DNA from: UBA9676 sp035532275
Lineage (GTDB): Bacteria > Actinomycetota > Actinomycetes > Streptosporangiales > Streptosporangiaceae
Reading direction: 5' to 3'
Length of the DNA stretch: 64,000 nt
NCBI GenBank assembly: GCA_035532275.1
Contig: DATKRG010000025.1
Span: forward strand, 28,965 to 92,964
The notes beneath the pieces were generated by a model. That model saw only the letters and a program-made list of their open reading frames with translations, was not told the DNA's origin and ran no database searches. This document shows, in pieces, positions 1-8,284 of the stretch; position 1 is the first letter of the stretch; the number at the start of each line of letters is the position of its first letter. A program made the translations under genes and the position numbers.

Positions 1-139
1 CCAGGAAGGCCACCAGGGCCGGGTCGCCGGCCACCTGCTCGGCCAGGACCTCATAGTGCCGGGACCGGCCCCGTGCCGCGTGCCGGGCGAATGCACGGTA
101 GTTCGCCTGGATGCTGAGCGACAGGTCGTGCCCGGCCAT
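1..139 (-). CDS. DUF2332-like protein, N-terminal fragment
   Basis: The minus-strand frame opens at an ATG at 139 and runs off the left edge, so only the first 46 residues are visible. They read like the start of the actinobacterial DUF2332 family: a helical segment with YRAFARHAARGRSRHYE followed by a short 'E-VAGDPALVAFL' stretch. Function of the family is unknown to me. The assignment rests on a short fragment, so another helical protein is possible. Confidence 0.5.
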   Translation of the reverse strand, partial: MAGHDLSLSIQANYRAFARHAARGRSRHYEVLAEQVAGDPALVAFL

Positions 140-195
140 TGACATATCCGCACGCTAACCCGACCCGCCGGGCCGGGTGGCCCGGGGGCGGCCGG

Positions 196-1239
196 CTAAC
201 CCGCCCCGCCGGGGCGGATGGCCCGGGAGCGGCCGAGCGCGGGGATGGCCAGCACGGCCAGCGCCAGGCCGATCAGGACGATCCCGGTCACCGCGTCGGC
301 GGTGAGCCGCTCGCCGAGCACCGCCAGGGCGAGCAGCGCCGCCACGGCCGGCTCGGCCAGGCCCAGGGTCACCGCTGCCGGGGCCGGCGTGGTCCGCAGC
401 CCGCGGGCGTACAGCAGGTAGGCGACCGCGGTGGTGATCACTCCCAGGTACAGCACCACGGCCGCGCCGCGCGGGGTCACCAGCCAGCCCAGCGGGCCGG
501 CCAGCAGCACCGGCAGCAGCACCACCGCCCCGCCACCGAACAGCCCTCCCATGACCACCCGGCCGGGTGTGCCGGCGGTGATCAGCCGGGCCGCCGTCAC
601 CGCGTACAGCGCGTAGGAGAACCCGGCCAGCAGGCCGAACCCGACCCCGGCCAGGTGCACACCGGCCGCCGCCCCGCCGGCCACCAGGACCGCGGCTCCG
701 GCGATCGCCACCGCGGTGGCGAGCAGCCACCGGCGGCTGAGCGGCGGGCCGCCGGTGAGCCTGCTGACCGCGCCGGTGAAGACGGGAGCGCTCCCGATCG
801 TCACCACGGTGCCCACCGCGACCCCGGTGGTGGCCACGGCGGAGAAGAAGCCGGCTTGGTAGCCGGCCACGCCGGCGGCGCCAAGCATGGCCCACCAGCG
901 CACATCCGGCGATGCCAGCACGCGCAGCCCCCGCCCCCTGCCACTGGCCCCTGGTCCCGTACCGGCTCCGGCGCCGGTGGCCGCGCCAGGGCCGGTGGCC
1001 TGCCTGCCCGTGCTCTGGCCGCCCGTGCTCTGCCCGCCCGTACTCTGGCCGCCCGTGCCGACGGGCAGGGCGACCAGCAGCAGAAGGAGCCCGCCGACGA
1101 CGATGCGGGCGGCACCGATCGCGACCGGGGTGGCGGCGGGCGGGGCGAAGGCGGCCACCGTTCCGGTGCTCCCCCACAGCACCGCCGCGGCCAGCACCGC
1201 TCCGGCCCCGCCCCGGGCGCCGGCTGGTGGCGATGGCAT
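196..1239 (-). CDS. EamA/DMT-superfamily transporter
   Basis: A 347-residue integral membrane protein with about ten hydrophobic segments arranged as two EamA repeats, the pattern of drug/metabolite transporters that export amino acids or other small metabolites; the substrate cannot be told from sequence. The ATG at 1239 places the first membrane segment (AVLAAAVLWGSTGTVAAF) near residue 15. A hydrophilic loop after the second membrane segment holds near-perfect copies of GGQST, encoded by 15-bp tandem repeats around 1010-1060, an unusual expansion for this family. The Nudix gene starts 55 bp away on the opposite strand, so the two share a divergent promoter region. Confidence 0.85.
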   Translation of the reverse strand: MPSPPAGARGGAGAVLAAAVLWGSTGTVAAFAPPAATPVAIGAARIVVGGLLLLLVALPVGTGGQSTGGQSTGGQSTGRQATGPGAATGAGAGTGPGASGRGRGLRVLASPDVRWWAMLGAAGVAGYQAGFFSAVATTGVAVGTVVTIGSAPVFTGAVSRLTGGPPLSRRWLLATAVAIAGAAVLVAGGAAAGVHLAGVGFGLLAGFSYALYAVTAARLITAGTPGRVVMGGLFGGGAVVLLPVLLAGPLGWLVTPRGAAVVLYLGVITTAVAYLLYARGLRTTPAPAAVTLGLAEPAVAALLALAVLGERLTADAVTGIVLIGLALAVLAIPALGRSRAIRPGGAG

Positions 1240-1294
1240 GCCCGCGAGTCTGCCAGTCCAGGTTCGGCGGCATACCGGGGTACAGTCACCTCCC

Positions 1295-1798
1295 GTGCCA
1301 CCGACCCCGGTCCCCCGGCCGACCGCCCGCATCCTGCTCGTGGACGACGCGGAGCGGGTGCTGCTGTTCAGCGCGCCGCTCACCGCTGACCCGGCCCGCA
1401 CCGGCTGGTTTGCTCCCGGCGGCGGGGTCAGGGACGGGGAGACGCTGGCCCAGGCGGCGCTGCGGGAACTCGCGGAGGAAACCGGGCACGTGGTCGCGCC
1501 GGACCAGCTCGGCCCGGTGGTGGCGCTCAGCTCCGGCACGTGGTCGGCCGGCGACACGGTCTACCTGGCGACCAGCTCGTTCTTCTTCGTCCGGGCCGGC
1601 CACCCCGGTGTCGACACCAGCGGCCAGGAGACGCTGGAGCGGTCGGTCATCACCGGCCATCGCTGGTGGACCCTGGCCGACCTGCAAGCGGCCACCGACC
1701 CGGTCTTCCCGGTCGGCCTGGCCGGGCTGGTCGATCAGCTGCTCACCACGGGCGTCCCGGCCATGCCGGTGCGGCTGCCCTGGGACAGCGACGGATAG
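1295..1798 (+). CDS. Nudix hydrolase
   Basis: A 167-residue protein with a complete Nudix box around residues 47-69 (GGGVRDGETLAQAALRELAE followed by ETGH), matching G-x5-E-x7-REUxEExGU. Members hydrolyse nucleoside-diphosphate-linked substrates using divalent metal; the exact substrate is not predictable here. I chose the GTG at 1295, which puts the first beta strand (ARILLVDDAERVLLF) close to the N-terminus. Longer in-frame starts lie inside the divergent transporter gene and would add a low-complexity Ala/Pro tail. It converges on the next gene with 26 bp between them. Confidence 0.85.
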   Translation: MPPTPVPRPTARILLVDDAERVLLFSAPLTADPARTGWFAPGGGVRDGETLAQAALRELAEETGHVVAPDQLGPVVALSSGTWSAGDTVYLATSSFFFVRAGHPGVDTSGQETLERSVITGHRWWTLADLQAATDPVFPVGLAGLVDQLLTTGVPAMPVRLPWDSDG

Positions 1799-1824
1799 CA
1801 CGCGGATGGCCGGGTCCTGCCGCC

Positions 1825-2163
1825 TCAGACGGTCAGCGTGGCCCGGATGGCACCGTCGGTGCCGACATGGAAGACCGCGGCCGCCCGGCCGACGTCCCGC
1901 ACCACCGCGAGATCTCCGGGGTCGGGCTCGTCCGCGTCGCTGACCAGGGCCGCCGCTTCCAGGCGCGCGGCTCCGCTGGAGACCGCCATCGCCACCGCCA
2001 GCCGCAGCGCGGACAGCCGCAGCGAGGGCAGGTTCACCGCAGCGGCGGCATATGTCCGGCCGGTCTCGTCCCGCACCGCGGCGCCCTCGGCGGCGGCGAC
2101 CCGGGCGCGCGCCGAACGGGCCAGGGTGATGATCTTCTGGTCTTCCGCACCGAGGCCGCTCAC
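1825..2163 (-). CDS. Degenerate cytidine-deaminase-like small protein
   Basis: A 112-residue protein placed after phoH-ybeY-corC, where actinobacteria often carry a small cytidine-deaminase-like gene (the M. tuberculosis Rv2365c position). The alternation of helices and strands fits a deaminase fold, and GRTYAAAAVNLPSLRLSALRLA aligns by pattern with the active-site helix. However the catalytic H/C-A-E and P-C-x2-C zinc ligands are absent; the protein contains no cysteine. It is therefore probably not an enzyme of the classical type. Start is GTG at 2163. Conserved position argues for a real function linked to the ribosome/RNA genes upstream, but none is known to me. Confidence 0.65.
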   Translation of the reverse strand: MSGLGAEDQKIITLARSARARVAAAEGAAVRDETGRTYAAAAVNLPSLRLSALRLAVAMAVSSGAARLEAAALVSDADEPDPGDLAVVRDVGRAAAVFHVGTDGAIRATLTV

Positions 2164-2313
2164 GGCGCCGAGTCTAGACGGGTGCCGGCAGGCCCGGCCA
2201 GGCGATCGCGGCCCAGCCGTGGCGCGGGCGGACGGCCGCCGGGGAGCTGACGACTGCCGGGTGACGAATGCCGGGCAGCTGACCGGCCGCCGGGCAGCTG
2301 ACAGGCCGCAGAG

Positions 2314-3618
2314 CTAACGGCCGCCGGGTGGGCACTGGCCGTTGGGGGCATCGGCGGGGACGGGGCGGGTGCGCTCGACGGTCACCGTGCCGATCCGGTT
2401 GCGGCGGCCTTCCAGGCTCTCGGCGGTCAGCGTCAGGCCGGCCACGGTGGCCACCGAACCGGCGATCGGCACCCGGCCGAGCGCGTGGGCGAGCAGGCCG
2501 CCGACCGTCTCCACGTCCTCGGCCTCGATTCTGACCCCGAACAGGTCCTCCAGGTCGGTCACCGGCAGCCGGGCCGTCACCCTGGCCCGCCCCGGCGCCA
2601 GCCAGTCCACCGGCGGCTCATCCTGGTCGTACTCGTCGGTGATCTCACCGACGATCTCCTCCAGGATGTCCTCGATGGTGACCAGCCCCGCCGTGCCCCC
2701 GTACTCGTCGATGACGATCGCGAGGTGGATCTGGCGTGCCTGCATATCCCGCAGCAGCACGTCCACCGGCTTGCTCTCGGGCACGAACGTGGCGGGCCGC
2801 ATGACCGACTCGACCGTGCCCACCGTGTCGCTGTCCCGGTTCTTCTCGCTCTGCTCCACCAGGTCCTTGAGATAGGCGATGCCGATCACGTCGTCCTCGT
2901 TCTCGCCCACCACAGGGATCCGGGAGAAGCCGCTGCGCAGGGCCAGCGAGAGTGCCTGCCGGACGGTCTTGCCGCGCTCCACGAAGATGATGTCGGTGCG
3001 GGGCACCATGACCTCCCGCACGATGGTCTCGCCGAGCTCGAAAACCGAATGGATCATCGCGCTCTCGCCTGGCTCGATCACCCGGCGCTGCTCCAGCAGG
3101 TCCACCAGGCCCCGCAGTTCCTCCTCGGAGCCGAGGCCGCCTTCCCGCCCGCCCCGGTCCGGGGTGAGCACGCTGCCGACCGCCAGCAGCAGCCGCGGTA
3201 GCGGGCCAAGCACCCGCACGACCGGGTAGAGGACGCCGGCCGCCGCGAGTGCCAGCCTGCCCTCGTGCCGCCTGCCCAGCGTGCGGGGGCCGATCCCGGC
3301 CACGATGTACAGCAGCGCCGCCATCACCGCCGCCGCGATCAGGAATGTCCGCCAGCCAGTACCCAGCCAGTGCAGCAAGGCCGCCGTTACCAGCACCGTG
3401 GCCGCTGTCTCACAGCAGATCTGGATCAGCAGCAGCACGCTCAGGTAGACCGGCGCGTCGGCGAGGACCGCCGACAGCCGCTCGGCGCCTCGCCCGTCCC
3501 GGGCACGCACCAGTTCCCGGGTGCCCGCCCGGGAGACGCGTATCAGCGCGACCTCGGTGCCCGCACACAGACCCGCCAGCAGCGCGAGCACTAGTGCGCC
3601 GGCAACCAGCCACGCCAT
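2314..3618 (-). CDS. CNNM/CorC (HlyC) family membrane protein with CBS pair
   Basis: A 434-residue protein: an N-terminal CNNM-type membrane domain with about four hydrophobic segments (residues 1-130), two CBS domains (roughly 200-320, including GFSRIPVVGENEDDVIGI and VIDEYGGTAGLVTIEDILEE), then a CorC_HlyC domain. This family is tied to Mg2+/Co2+ transport or efflux; the old name 'hemolysin' is historical. ATG at 3618 follows the ybeY stop by 7 bp, so the genes are co-transcribed. Order phoH-ybeY-corC is widely conserved in actinobacteria. Confidence 0.9.
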   Translation of the reverse strand: MAWLVAGALVLALLAGLCAGTEVALIRVSRAGTRELVRARDGRGAERLSAVLADAPVYLSVLLLIQICCETAATVLVTAALLHWLGTGWRTFLIAAAVMAALLYIVAGIGPRTLGRRHEGRLALAAAGVLYPVVRVLGPLPRLLLAVGSVLTPDRGGREGGLGSEEELRGLVDLLEQRRVIEPGESAMIHSVFELGETIVREVMVPRTDIIFVERGKTVRQALSLALRSGFSRIPVVGENEDDVIGIAYLKDLVEQSEKNRDSDTVGTVESVMRPATFVPESKPVDVLLRDMQARQIHLAIVIDEYGGTAGLVTIEDILEEIVGEITDEYDQDEPPVDWLAPGRARVTARLPVTDLEDLFGVRIEAEDVETVGGLLAHALGRVPIAGSVATVAGLTLTAESLEGRRNRIGTVTVERTRPVPADAPNGQCPPGGR

Positions 3619-3625
3619 CGCTGCA

Positions 3626-4174
3626 TCACCCGGATTCGTCCTGTCCCTTCCCGTCCCCGCCAGCCCCGTCCCCGCCAGCCCCGGCTCCGCCGGCCCCGTC
3701 CCCGCCGCGCCATCCGTCCAGGAGCCGGTCTTGCAGCCCGAACATCGTGGCATGCTCGCCGGGCTCGGCGTGGTCATACCCGAGCAGGTGCAAGATGCCG
3801 TGCGTGCACAGCATCTCCAGTTCGTCGCTGACCGGGTGCTGCGCCAGCCGGGCCTGTTCCTGCGCGACCTCCGGGCACAGCACCACATCGCCCAGCAGGC
3901 CCGGCAGCGCGCCGGCCTCGTCGCCACGGTCGGCCCGGTCGCTCCCCGGTGGCGGCGGCCGCAGCTCGTCCATGGGGAAGGCCAGCACGTCGGTGGGCCC
4001 GGGCAGGCCGAGCCAGCGCTGGTGCAGATCGGCCATGGTGGCCGAATCCACCAGCAGCACGGACAGCTCGGCCAGCGGGTGCATGCGCATGGCGTCAAGC
4101 ACGTACCGGGCCAGGGCCGCCAGGGCCGGCTCGTCCACGCCGATCCCTGACTCGTTGGCGATCTCGATGCTCAT
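3626..4174 (-). CDS. ybeY: Endoribonuclease YbeY
   Basis: A 182-residue protein carrying the diagnostic zinc motif HGILHLLGYDH near residues 125-135. YbeY is a metal-dependent endoribonuclease that acts in 16S rRNA 3' end maturation and ribosome quality control. ATG at 4174 gives the canonical MSIEIANES opening; a longer reading would run into phoH. It starts 13 bp after the phoH stop. The C-terminal 25 residues are a Gly/Asp-rich tail (repeats of GDGAGG) beyond the usual end of the family. Confidence 0.93.
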   Translation of the reverse strand: MSIEIANESGIGVDEPALAALARYVLDAMRMHPLAELSVLLVDSATMADLHQRWLGLPGPTDVLAFPMDELRPPPPGSDRADRGDEAGALPGLLGDVVLCPEVAQEQARLAQHPVSDELEMLCTHGILHLLGYDHAEPGEHATMFGLQDRLLDGWRGGDGAGGAGAGGDGAGGDGKGQDESG

Positions 4175-4187
4175 CGGTGACTGCCGG

Positions 4188-5336
4188 TCACTGCGCACCG
4201 GGGCGGGTGCCGCGGGAGGCGCCCCGGCCCGCCTCGCGCCGGTCCCGGCCGCGGATGGGCTCGCGGCGCCCGTCGCCAGCCAGCCGCTGTGCCCGTCCCC
4301 CGGTCCCGCGGGTGCGCGCGTCATAGGCCTCGTAGGCGTTCACGATGTCGCTGACCAGCCGGTGCCGGACCACGTCGTGGCTGTTCAGCCAGGCGAAGTG
4401 GATGTCCTCCACGCCGTCGAGGATCTCCTGGACGAGCTGCAGGCCGCCGGCCTGGTTGGCTGGCAGGTCCACCTGGGTGACGTCACCGGTCACCACTATC
4501 CGGGAGCCGAAGCCGAGCCGGGTGAGGAACATCTTCATCTGCTCGGTCGAGGTGTTCTGCGCCTCGTCCAGGATGATGAACGAATCGTTGAGCGTCCGGC
4601 CGCGCATGTAGGCAAGCGGGGCGACCTCGATCGTGCCGGCGGCCATCAGCCGGGGGATCGACTCCGGGTCGATCATGTCGTGCAGCGCGTCGTACAGGGG
4701 CCGCAGGTAGGGGTCGATCTTCTCGTACAGGGTGCCGGGCAGGAAGCCGAGCCGCTCGCCCGCCTCCACCGCCGGCCGGGTGAGGATGATCCGGCTGACC
4801 TCCTTGGCCTGCAGCGCCTTGACGGCCTTGGCCATCGCCAGGTAGGTCTTGCCGGTCCCGGCCGGCCCGATGCAGAACACGATCGTGTGCTCGTCGATGG
4901 CATCCACATAACGCTTCTGGTTGAGCGTCTTGGGGCGGATCGTCCGGCCGCGCGAGGACAGGATGTCGAGGGTCAGCACCTCCGCGGGACGGACTCCCGA
5001 CTTGCGGCGGAGCATGGGGACGATCCGCTCCACCGCGCCAGCCGTGAGCTCGGCGCCCCCCGCCAGCAGGGCCGTGAGCTCTTCGAAGAGCTCAGCGACC
5101 AGGGCCGTCTCCGCGGGTGCGCCGGAGATCGTGATCTCGTTGCCCCGGACATGGATGTCGGCGTCGAACGAGCGCTCGACGACCCGCAGCAGCTCGTCGC
5201 CGGATCCGAGCAGGCTGACCATGGAGTGAGCATCCGGGATGACAACTTTGACCTGGGCCGGGCCGTCAGCCGGCCGGTCGGCGGAGGCGGTGCCTCGACG
5301 GGCGCGGGACCGAGAATCGCCGGACGTCTGTGTCAA
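4188..5336 (-). CDS. phoH: PhoH-family ATPase
   Basis: A 382-residue PhoH-like protein with Walker A GPAGTGKT at about residues 157-164 and Walker B FIILDEAQN near 250. The N-terminal 100 residues contain the KH-like segment seen in actinobacterial PhoH1 (VRGNEITISG). PhoH proteins are ATPases/RNA helicases; their place next to ybeY suggests work on RNA. The start is a TTG at 5336; MTQTS resembles the N-termini of streptomycete homologues. The C-terminus has an Arg/Gly-rich extension. Head of the phoH-ybeY-corC operon. Confidence 0.92.
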   Translation of the reverse strand: MTQTSGDSRSRARRGTASADRPADGPAQVKVVIPDAHSMVSLLGSGDELLRVVERSFDADIHVRGNEITISGAPAETALVAELFEELTALLAGGAELTAGAVERIVPMLRRKSGVRPAEVLTLDILSSRGRTIRPKTLNQKRYVDAIDEHTIVFCIGPAGTGKTYLAMAKAVKALQAKEVSRIILTRPAVEAGERLGFLPGTLYEKIDPYLRPLYDALHDMIDPESIPRLMAAGTIEVAPLAYMRGRTLNDSFIILDEAQNTSTEQMKMFLTRLGFGSRIVVTGDVTQVDLPANQAGGLQLVQEILDGVEDIHFAWLNSHDVVRHRLVSDIVNAYEAYDARTRGTGGRAQRLAGDGRREPIRGRDRREAGRGASRGTRPGAQ

Positions 5337-5403
5337 TTCCCTGTCTTTCGAAGGAGGGCTGGCGCGGGCCGCACCTGCCTGGTCCTCATGCTATCCGCGC
5401 GGG

Positions 5404-5748
5404 TCAGCCAGGTGGCCAGGCCAGCAGCCGGCCGCCAAGGACGTGGGCATGGGCATGGAAGACCGTCTGGCCCGCCTCCCGGCCGGTGTTGAACACCACC
5501 CGGTAGCCCGTGCCGCCGATTCCCTCGGCCTGCGCGACCTGGTCCGCCTGGGTGGCCAGCTCGGCCAGCAGCGGGCCGTCCGCGGCCGCGAGCGCGGCCA
5601 GATCGGGATAATGATCCTTGGGAATGACCAGCACGTGCGTGGGCGCCTGCGGGTTGATATCCCGGAAAGCAATGGTCCGCTCGGTCTCAGCCACGCGTAC
5701 TGCCGGGATGTCCCCCGTCACGATCTTGCAGAAAAGGCAATCCGCCAC
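5404..5748 (-). CDS. HIT-family nucleotide hydrolase/transferase
   Basis: A 114-residue histidine-triad protein. CLFCKIVTGDIPA near the N-terminus and FHAHAHVLGG (the H-x-H-x-H active site) near the C-terminus are both present. HIT proteins hydrolyse adenosine phosphoramidates or related nucleotides. GTG start at 5748. It lies 67 bp ahead of phoH on the same strand and may share its transcript. The spacing of the two motifs fits the bacterial HinT type. Confidence 0.9.
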   Translation of the reverse strand: MADCLFCKIVTGDIPAVRVAETERTIAFRDINPQAPTHVLVIPKDHYPDLAALAAADGPLLAELATQADQVAQAEGIGGTGYRVVFNTGREAGQTVFHAHAHVLGGRLLAWPPG

Positions 5749-5980
5749 AGGGCGATCTTAGCTTGTCCCCCCCGGAGAGACCGGCGACATATATGGTGGC
5801 ATGGTTGCGAATCCTCGGCGCACGCCTCCGTCGCGCATGGCATCCGGCAGGGCACGTTACCCTCCGCGCGCAACGGTGTGATGCCCGGATCGGGTGGGTC
5901 ACAGGCGAGTTGCCTGGAGAGGCATGGGGGTGGGTTGGTGGGGTCGGGCTGCCGGTGTGGACGCGGTGCGCAATATTGAC

Positions 5981-6568
5981 ATGACCACAGGTGAACCTGA
6001 CGCGGTCTCCGCGCGTCCCATTCACGTGACCGAAACCCTGGTGGCAGATGCTGCGCTTGGTTCGGTTCCCGCCGAGTGGGATGCAGAGCAGGCCGTCACC
6101 CTTATGTACAGCACGCACTACCGCTCGCTGGTGCGTCTGGCCGCCCTCCTGGTGCGCGACGTCGCCACCGCGGAGGAAGTGGTGCAGGACTCGTTCATGG
6201 CCATGCACGGCGCCTGGCGCCGGCTCCGGGACAACGACAAAGCGTTGTCCTACCTGCGCCAGTCGGTGGTGAACCGGTCCCGGTCGGTGCTGCGTCACCG
6301 GGTGGTGGTGGACAGGAATGCCCCCAAGCCAGCGCCCGACATGCCCAGCGCCGAGCAGGGAGCGCTCACCCAGCTGGAGCGCACGGCCGTGGTCACGGCC
6401 CTGCGCTCGCTGCCGCCCAGGCAGCGGGAGGCGCTTGTGCTGCGGTACTACGGGGACCTGTCGGAGGCGCAGATCGCCACCACCATGGGAATCAGCCGTG
6501 GCGCGGTGAAGAGTCACACGGCCCGGGCCATCGCGGCCCTGCGGGTCGTCCTGGAGATGGAGAGCTGA
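5981..6568 (+). CDS. ECF-type RNA polymerase sigma factor (SigE-like family)
   Basis: A 195-residue extracytoplasmic-function sigma factor. Region 2 lies around residues 30-105 (SLVRLAALLVRDVATAEEVV) and region 4 around 130-185 (LPPRQREALVLRYYGDLSEA and a helix-turn-helix). It would direct RNA polymerase to a set of stress or envelope promoters. I chose ATG at 5981 (MTTGEPDAV); no Shine-Dalgarno sequence is visible just upstream, so translation may be leaderless or begin at an upstream in-frame GTG. The next gene, 40 bp downstream, encodes a membrane protein that could be its regulator. Confidence 0.88.
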   Translation: MTTGEPDAVSARPIHVTETLVADAALGSVPAEWDAEQAVTLMYSTHYRSLVRLAALLVRDVATAEEVVQDSFMAMHGAWRRLRDNDKALSYLRQSVVNRSRSVLRHRVVVDRNAPKPAPDMPSAEQGALTQLERTAVVTALRSLPPRQREALVLRYYGDLSEAQIATTMGISRGAVKSHTARAIAALRVVLEMES

Positions 6569-6608
6569 GGAAGGACGGGAAGGCCGGCAGCGGCCTGGAG
6601 CGATACGC

Positions 6609-7520
6609 ATGACACCAGTGAACGGCAACTTCGACGACATGCTCCGGCGTGCGCTGCACGCGGAGGCGGATTCCATCGAGCCTGCTGACGGCGGGCTCGA
6701 ACAGATCCGCCGCCGGATCAGCGCGCCCTGGCTTGTCCGGCAGGCGTCGCTGATGCTCACCGACTGCGTGGACCTGGTGCGGCTGATCGGGATCCGGCTC
6801 GAGCCGACGGTCAGCAGCATGCGTTCCGCTCTCGCCGCCCGCGGCGGCGCCTGGAGCTCGGCCATCGGCAGGTTCGGCTCACACGTCCCGGTCCTGGCCA
6901 CCATCGGGGCGCTGGCCGGCTCGACCAAGCGGACGGTGCCCGGCCACCGCGGCCCGGCCCGCCGGGGATCCACCCTGGCCTGGCTCCGTCCCGCGCTGGT
7001 CGTGGCCAGCGCCGTGGTCATCGTCGTGGCCGGCGTGTACGGGATGGCGCAACTGCGCGACAACGCCGTGCTCGACCTGTTCCCGAGCGGCAGCACCCCG
7101 ACCAGCACCGGCACGGGTGCCGGCAGCGGCGGCCCGAGCGGTGCCAGCCAGCAGGGCAGTGCCGCGCCGGGCGGGCTCCTGCCCACCGGATCGGTGAAGG
7201 GGTCGCACCGCCCGGTGCCCAAGGCCAGCTGTTCACCGACCGCCAAGAAGAGCCCAAGCCCGAGCCCCAGCGCGACCACCACCCCCACCGGCGTGGGCAC
7301 CCCGACCGGCTCGCCGACGGTGATCCCCACCGACACCATGAACCCCTCACCAACCCCGAGCACGGGGACCAGCGCGCTGCCGGTGAGCAGCGCGGCGACC
7401 ACCGGCACCGGCAGCGCGGCAGGGCTTGCCCGTGGCGCGTCGGGTACACCGGCTAGCTCCGGTACCCGCTGCGCCAGGCCCGGGCCGCTGACCTCGCCCA
7501 GCGCCTCCCACACACCGTAG
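6609..7520 (+). CDS. Membrane-anchored protein paired with the sigma factor
   Basis: A 303-residue protein of unrecognised family. Residues 1-115 are predicted cytoplasmic, one hydrophobic segment (ALVVASAVVIVVAGVYGMAQL) spans about 118-140, and the remainder is a Ser/Thr/Pro/Gly-rich extracytoplasmic tail. This topology and its place just after an ECF sigma gene fit an anti-sigma factor or sensor, but I see no zinc-binding anti-sigma (H-x3-C-x2-C) motif, so that role is only inferred. It converges on rsmE with 4 bp between the stops. Confidence 0.65.
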   Translation: MTPVNGNFDDMLRRALHAEADSIEPADGGLEQIRRRISAPWLVRQASLMLTDCVDLVRLIGIRLEPTVSSMRSALAARGGAWSSAIGRFGSHVPVLATIGALAGSTKRTVPGHRGPARRGSTLAWLRPALVVASAVVIVVAGVYGMAQLRDNAVLDLFPSGSTPTSTGTGAGSGGPSGASQQGSAAPGGLLPTGSVKGSHRPVPKASCSPTAKKSPSPSPSATTTPTGVGTPTGSPTVIPTDTMNPSPTPSTGTSALPVSSAATTGTGSAAGLARGASGTPASSGTRCARPGPLTSPSASHTP

Positions 7521-7524
7521 GCCG

Positions 7525-8211
7525 TCAGGACCAGCGAGGGCCGCGGCTGAGCAGGATCGTGGCGGCGACCACCCCGGCGGTAGAGGTCCGCAGCACCGTC
7601 GGGCCGAGGTGGGCGCTGACCGCACCTGCCCCGGTCAGCTCCACCGCCTCGGCCGGGGTCACCCCACCCTCCGGACCGACGATCACCAGCAGGTCGCCCA
7701 ACGGCGGCAATGCCAGCGTGCTCAGCGCGGCCTGGCCGCCGGGATCGAGCAGCACCGCCAGCGCGGCAGCGCGCACCGCCCGCACCACATCGCCGGTGGC
7801 GGCAAGCGCGGTCACCGCCGGGAACCTGGCCCGCCGCGCCTGCTTGGCCGCTTCCTGGGCGGTCGCCCGCCAGCGCTCCAGTGCCCGGTCCCCGCGCTCC
7901 CCCCGCCACTGGGTGACGCACCGCTGTGCCGCCCAGGGCATCACCACGTCTACCCCGGCTTCGGTCATCAGCTCCACCGCGAGCTGGCCCCGGTCTCCCT
8001 TGGGCAGCGCCTGCACCACCACGACCGCGGGGTCGGGCGCGGGCTCGGCCCGGCGGGCGCGGACGGCCAGGTGCAGTTCACCGGACCCGGCCCGGGTGAC
8101 GACGCATTCGGCTACCTGACCGGATCCGTCGGTCACGTCCGCCCGCTCCCCCGGCTCCAGCCGCCGGACGGTAGCGCCGTGGCGGCCCTCCGGGCCGGTC
8201 AGGATGATCAC
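7525..8211 (-). CDS. rsmE: 16S rRNA m3U1498 methyltransferase RsmE
   Basis: A SPOUT-class methyltransferase that methylates U1498 of 16S rRNA. The SAM-binding trefoil-knot signature IVGPEGGVTPAEAVEL and HLGPTVLRTSTA are present near the C-terminus, and GPEGRHGATVRRLEPG near the N-terminus. The first in-frame start is the GTG at 8211, but homologous PUA-domain sequence (PPVFAAPAAALAGE) continues upstream to about 8250 with no ATG, GTG or TTG in frame. Either a rare start codon is used or the N-terminus is shortened. It follows dnaJ in the hrcA operon. Confidence 0.85.
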   Translation of the reverse strand: MIILTGPEGRHGATVRRLEPGERADVTDGSGQVAECVVTRAGSGELHLAVRARRAEPAPDPAVVVVQALPKGDRGQLAVELMTEAGVDVVMPWAAQRCVTQWRGERGDRALERWRATAQEAAKQARRARFPAVTALAATGDVVRAVRAAALAVLLDPGGQAALSTLALPPLGDLLVIVGPEGGVTPAEAVELTGAGAVSAHLGPTVLRTSTAGVVAATILLSRGPRWS

Positions 8212-8284
8212 CTCGCCGGCCAGAGCAGCGGCCGGGGCGGCGAAGACCGGCGGCCGGGCATCCGGGCCGGGGGCGGCCGGCCGG

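Noticed and set aside
3249..5492. Long plus-strand open frame opposite phoH, ybeY and corC
   Set aside because: It is an antisense frame kept open by high GC; codon pattern follows the minus-strand genes and no family is recognisable.
7018..7449. Arg/Ser/Trp-rich minus-strand frame
   Set aside because: Reverse reading of the Ser/Thr/Pro-rich tail of the sigma partner protein; not a gene.
5687..7921. Long minus-strand frame opposite the sigma factor and its partner
   Set aside because: Low-complexity antisense translation with no domain; the plus strand carries clear sigma regions 2 and 4.
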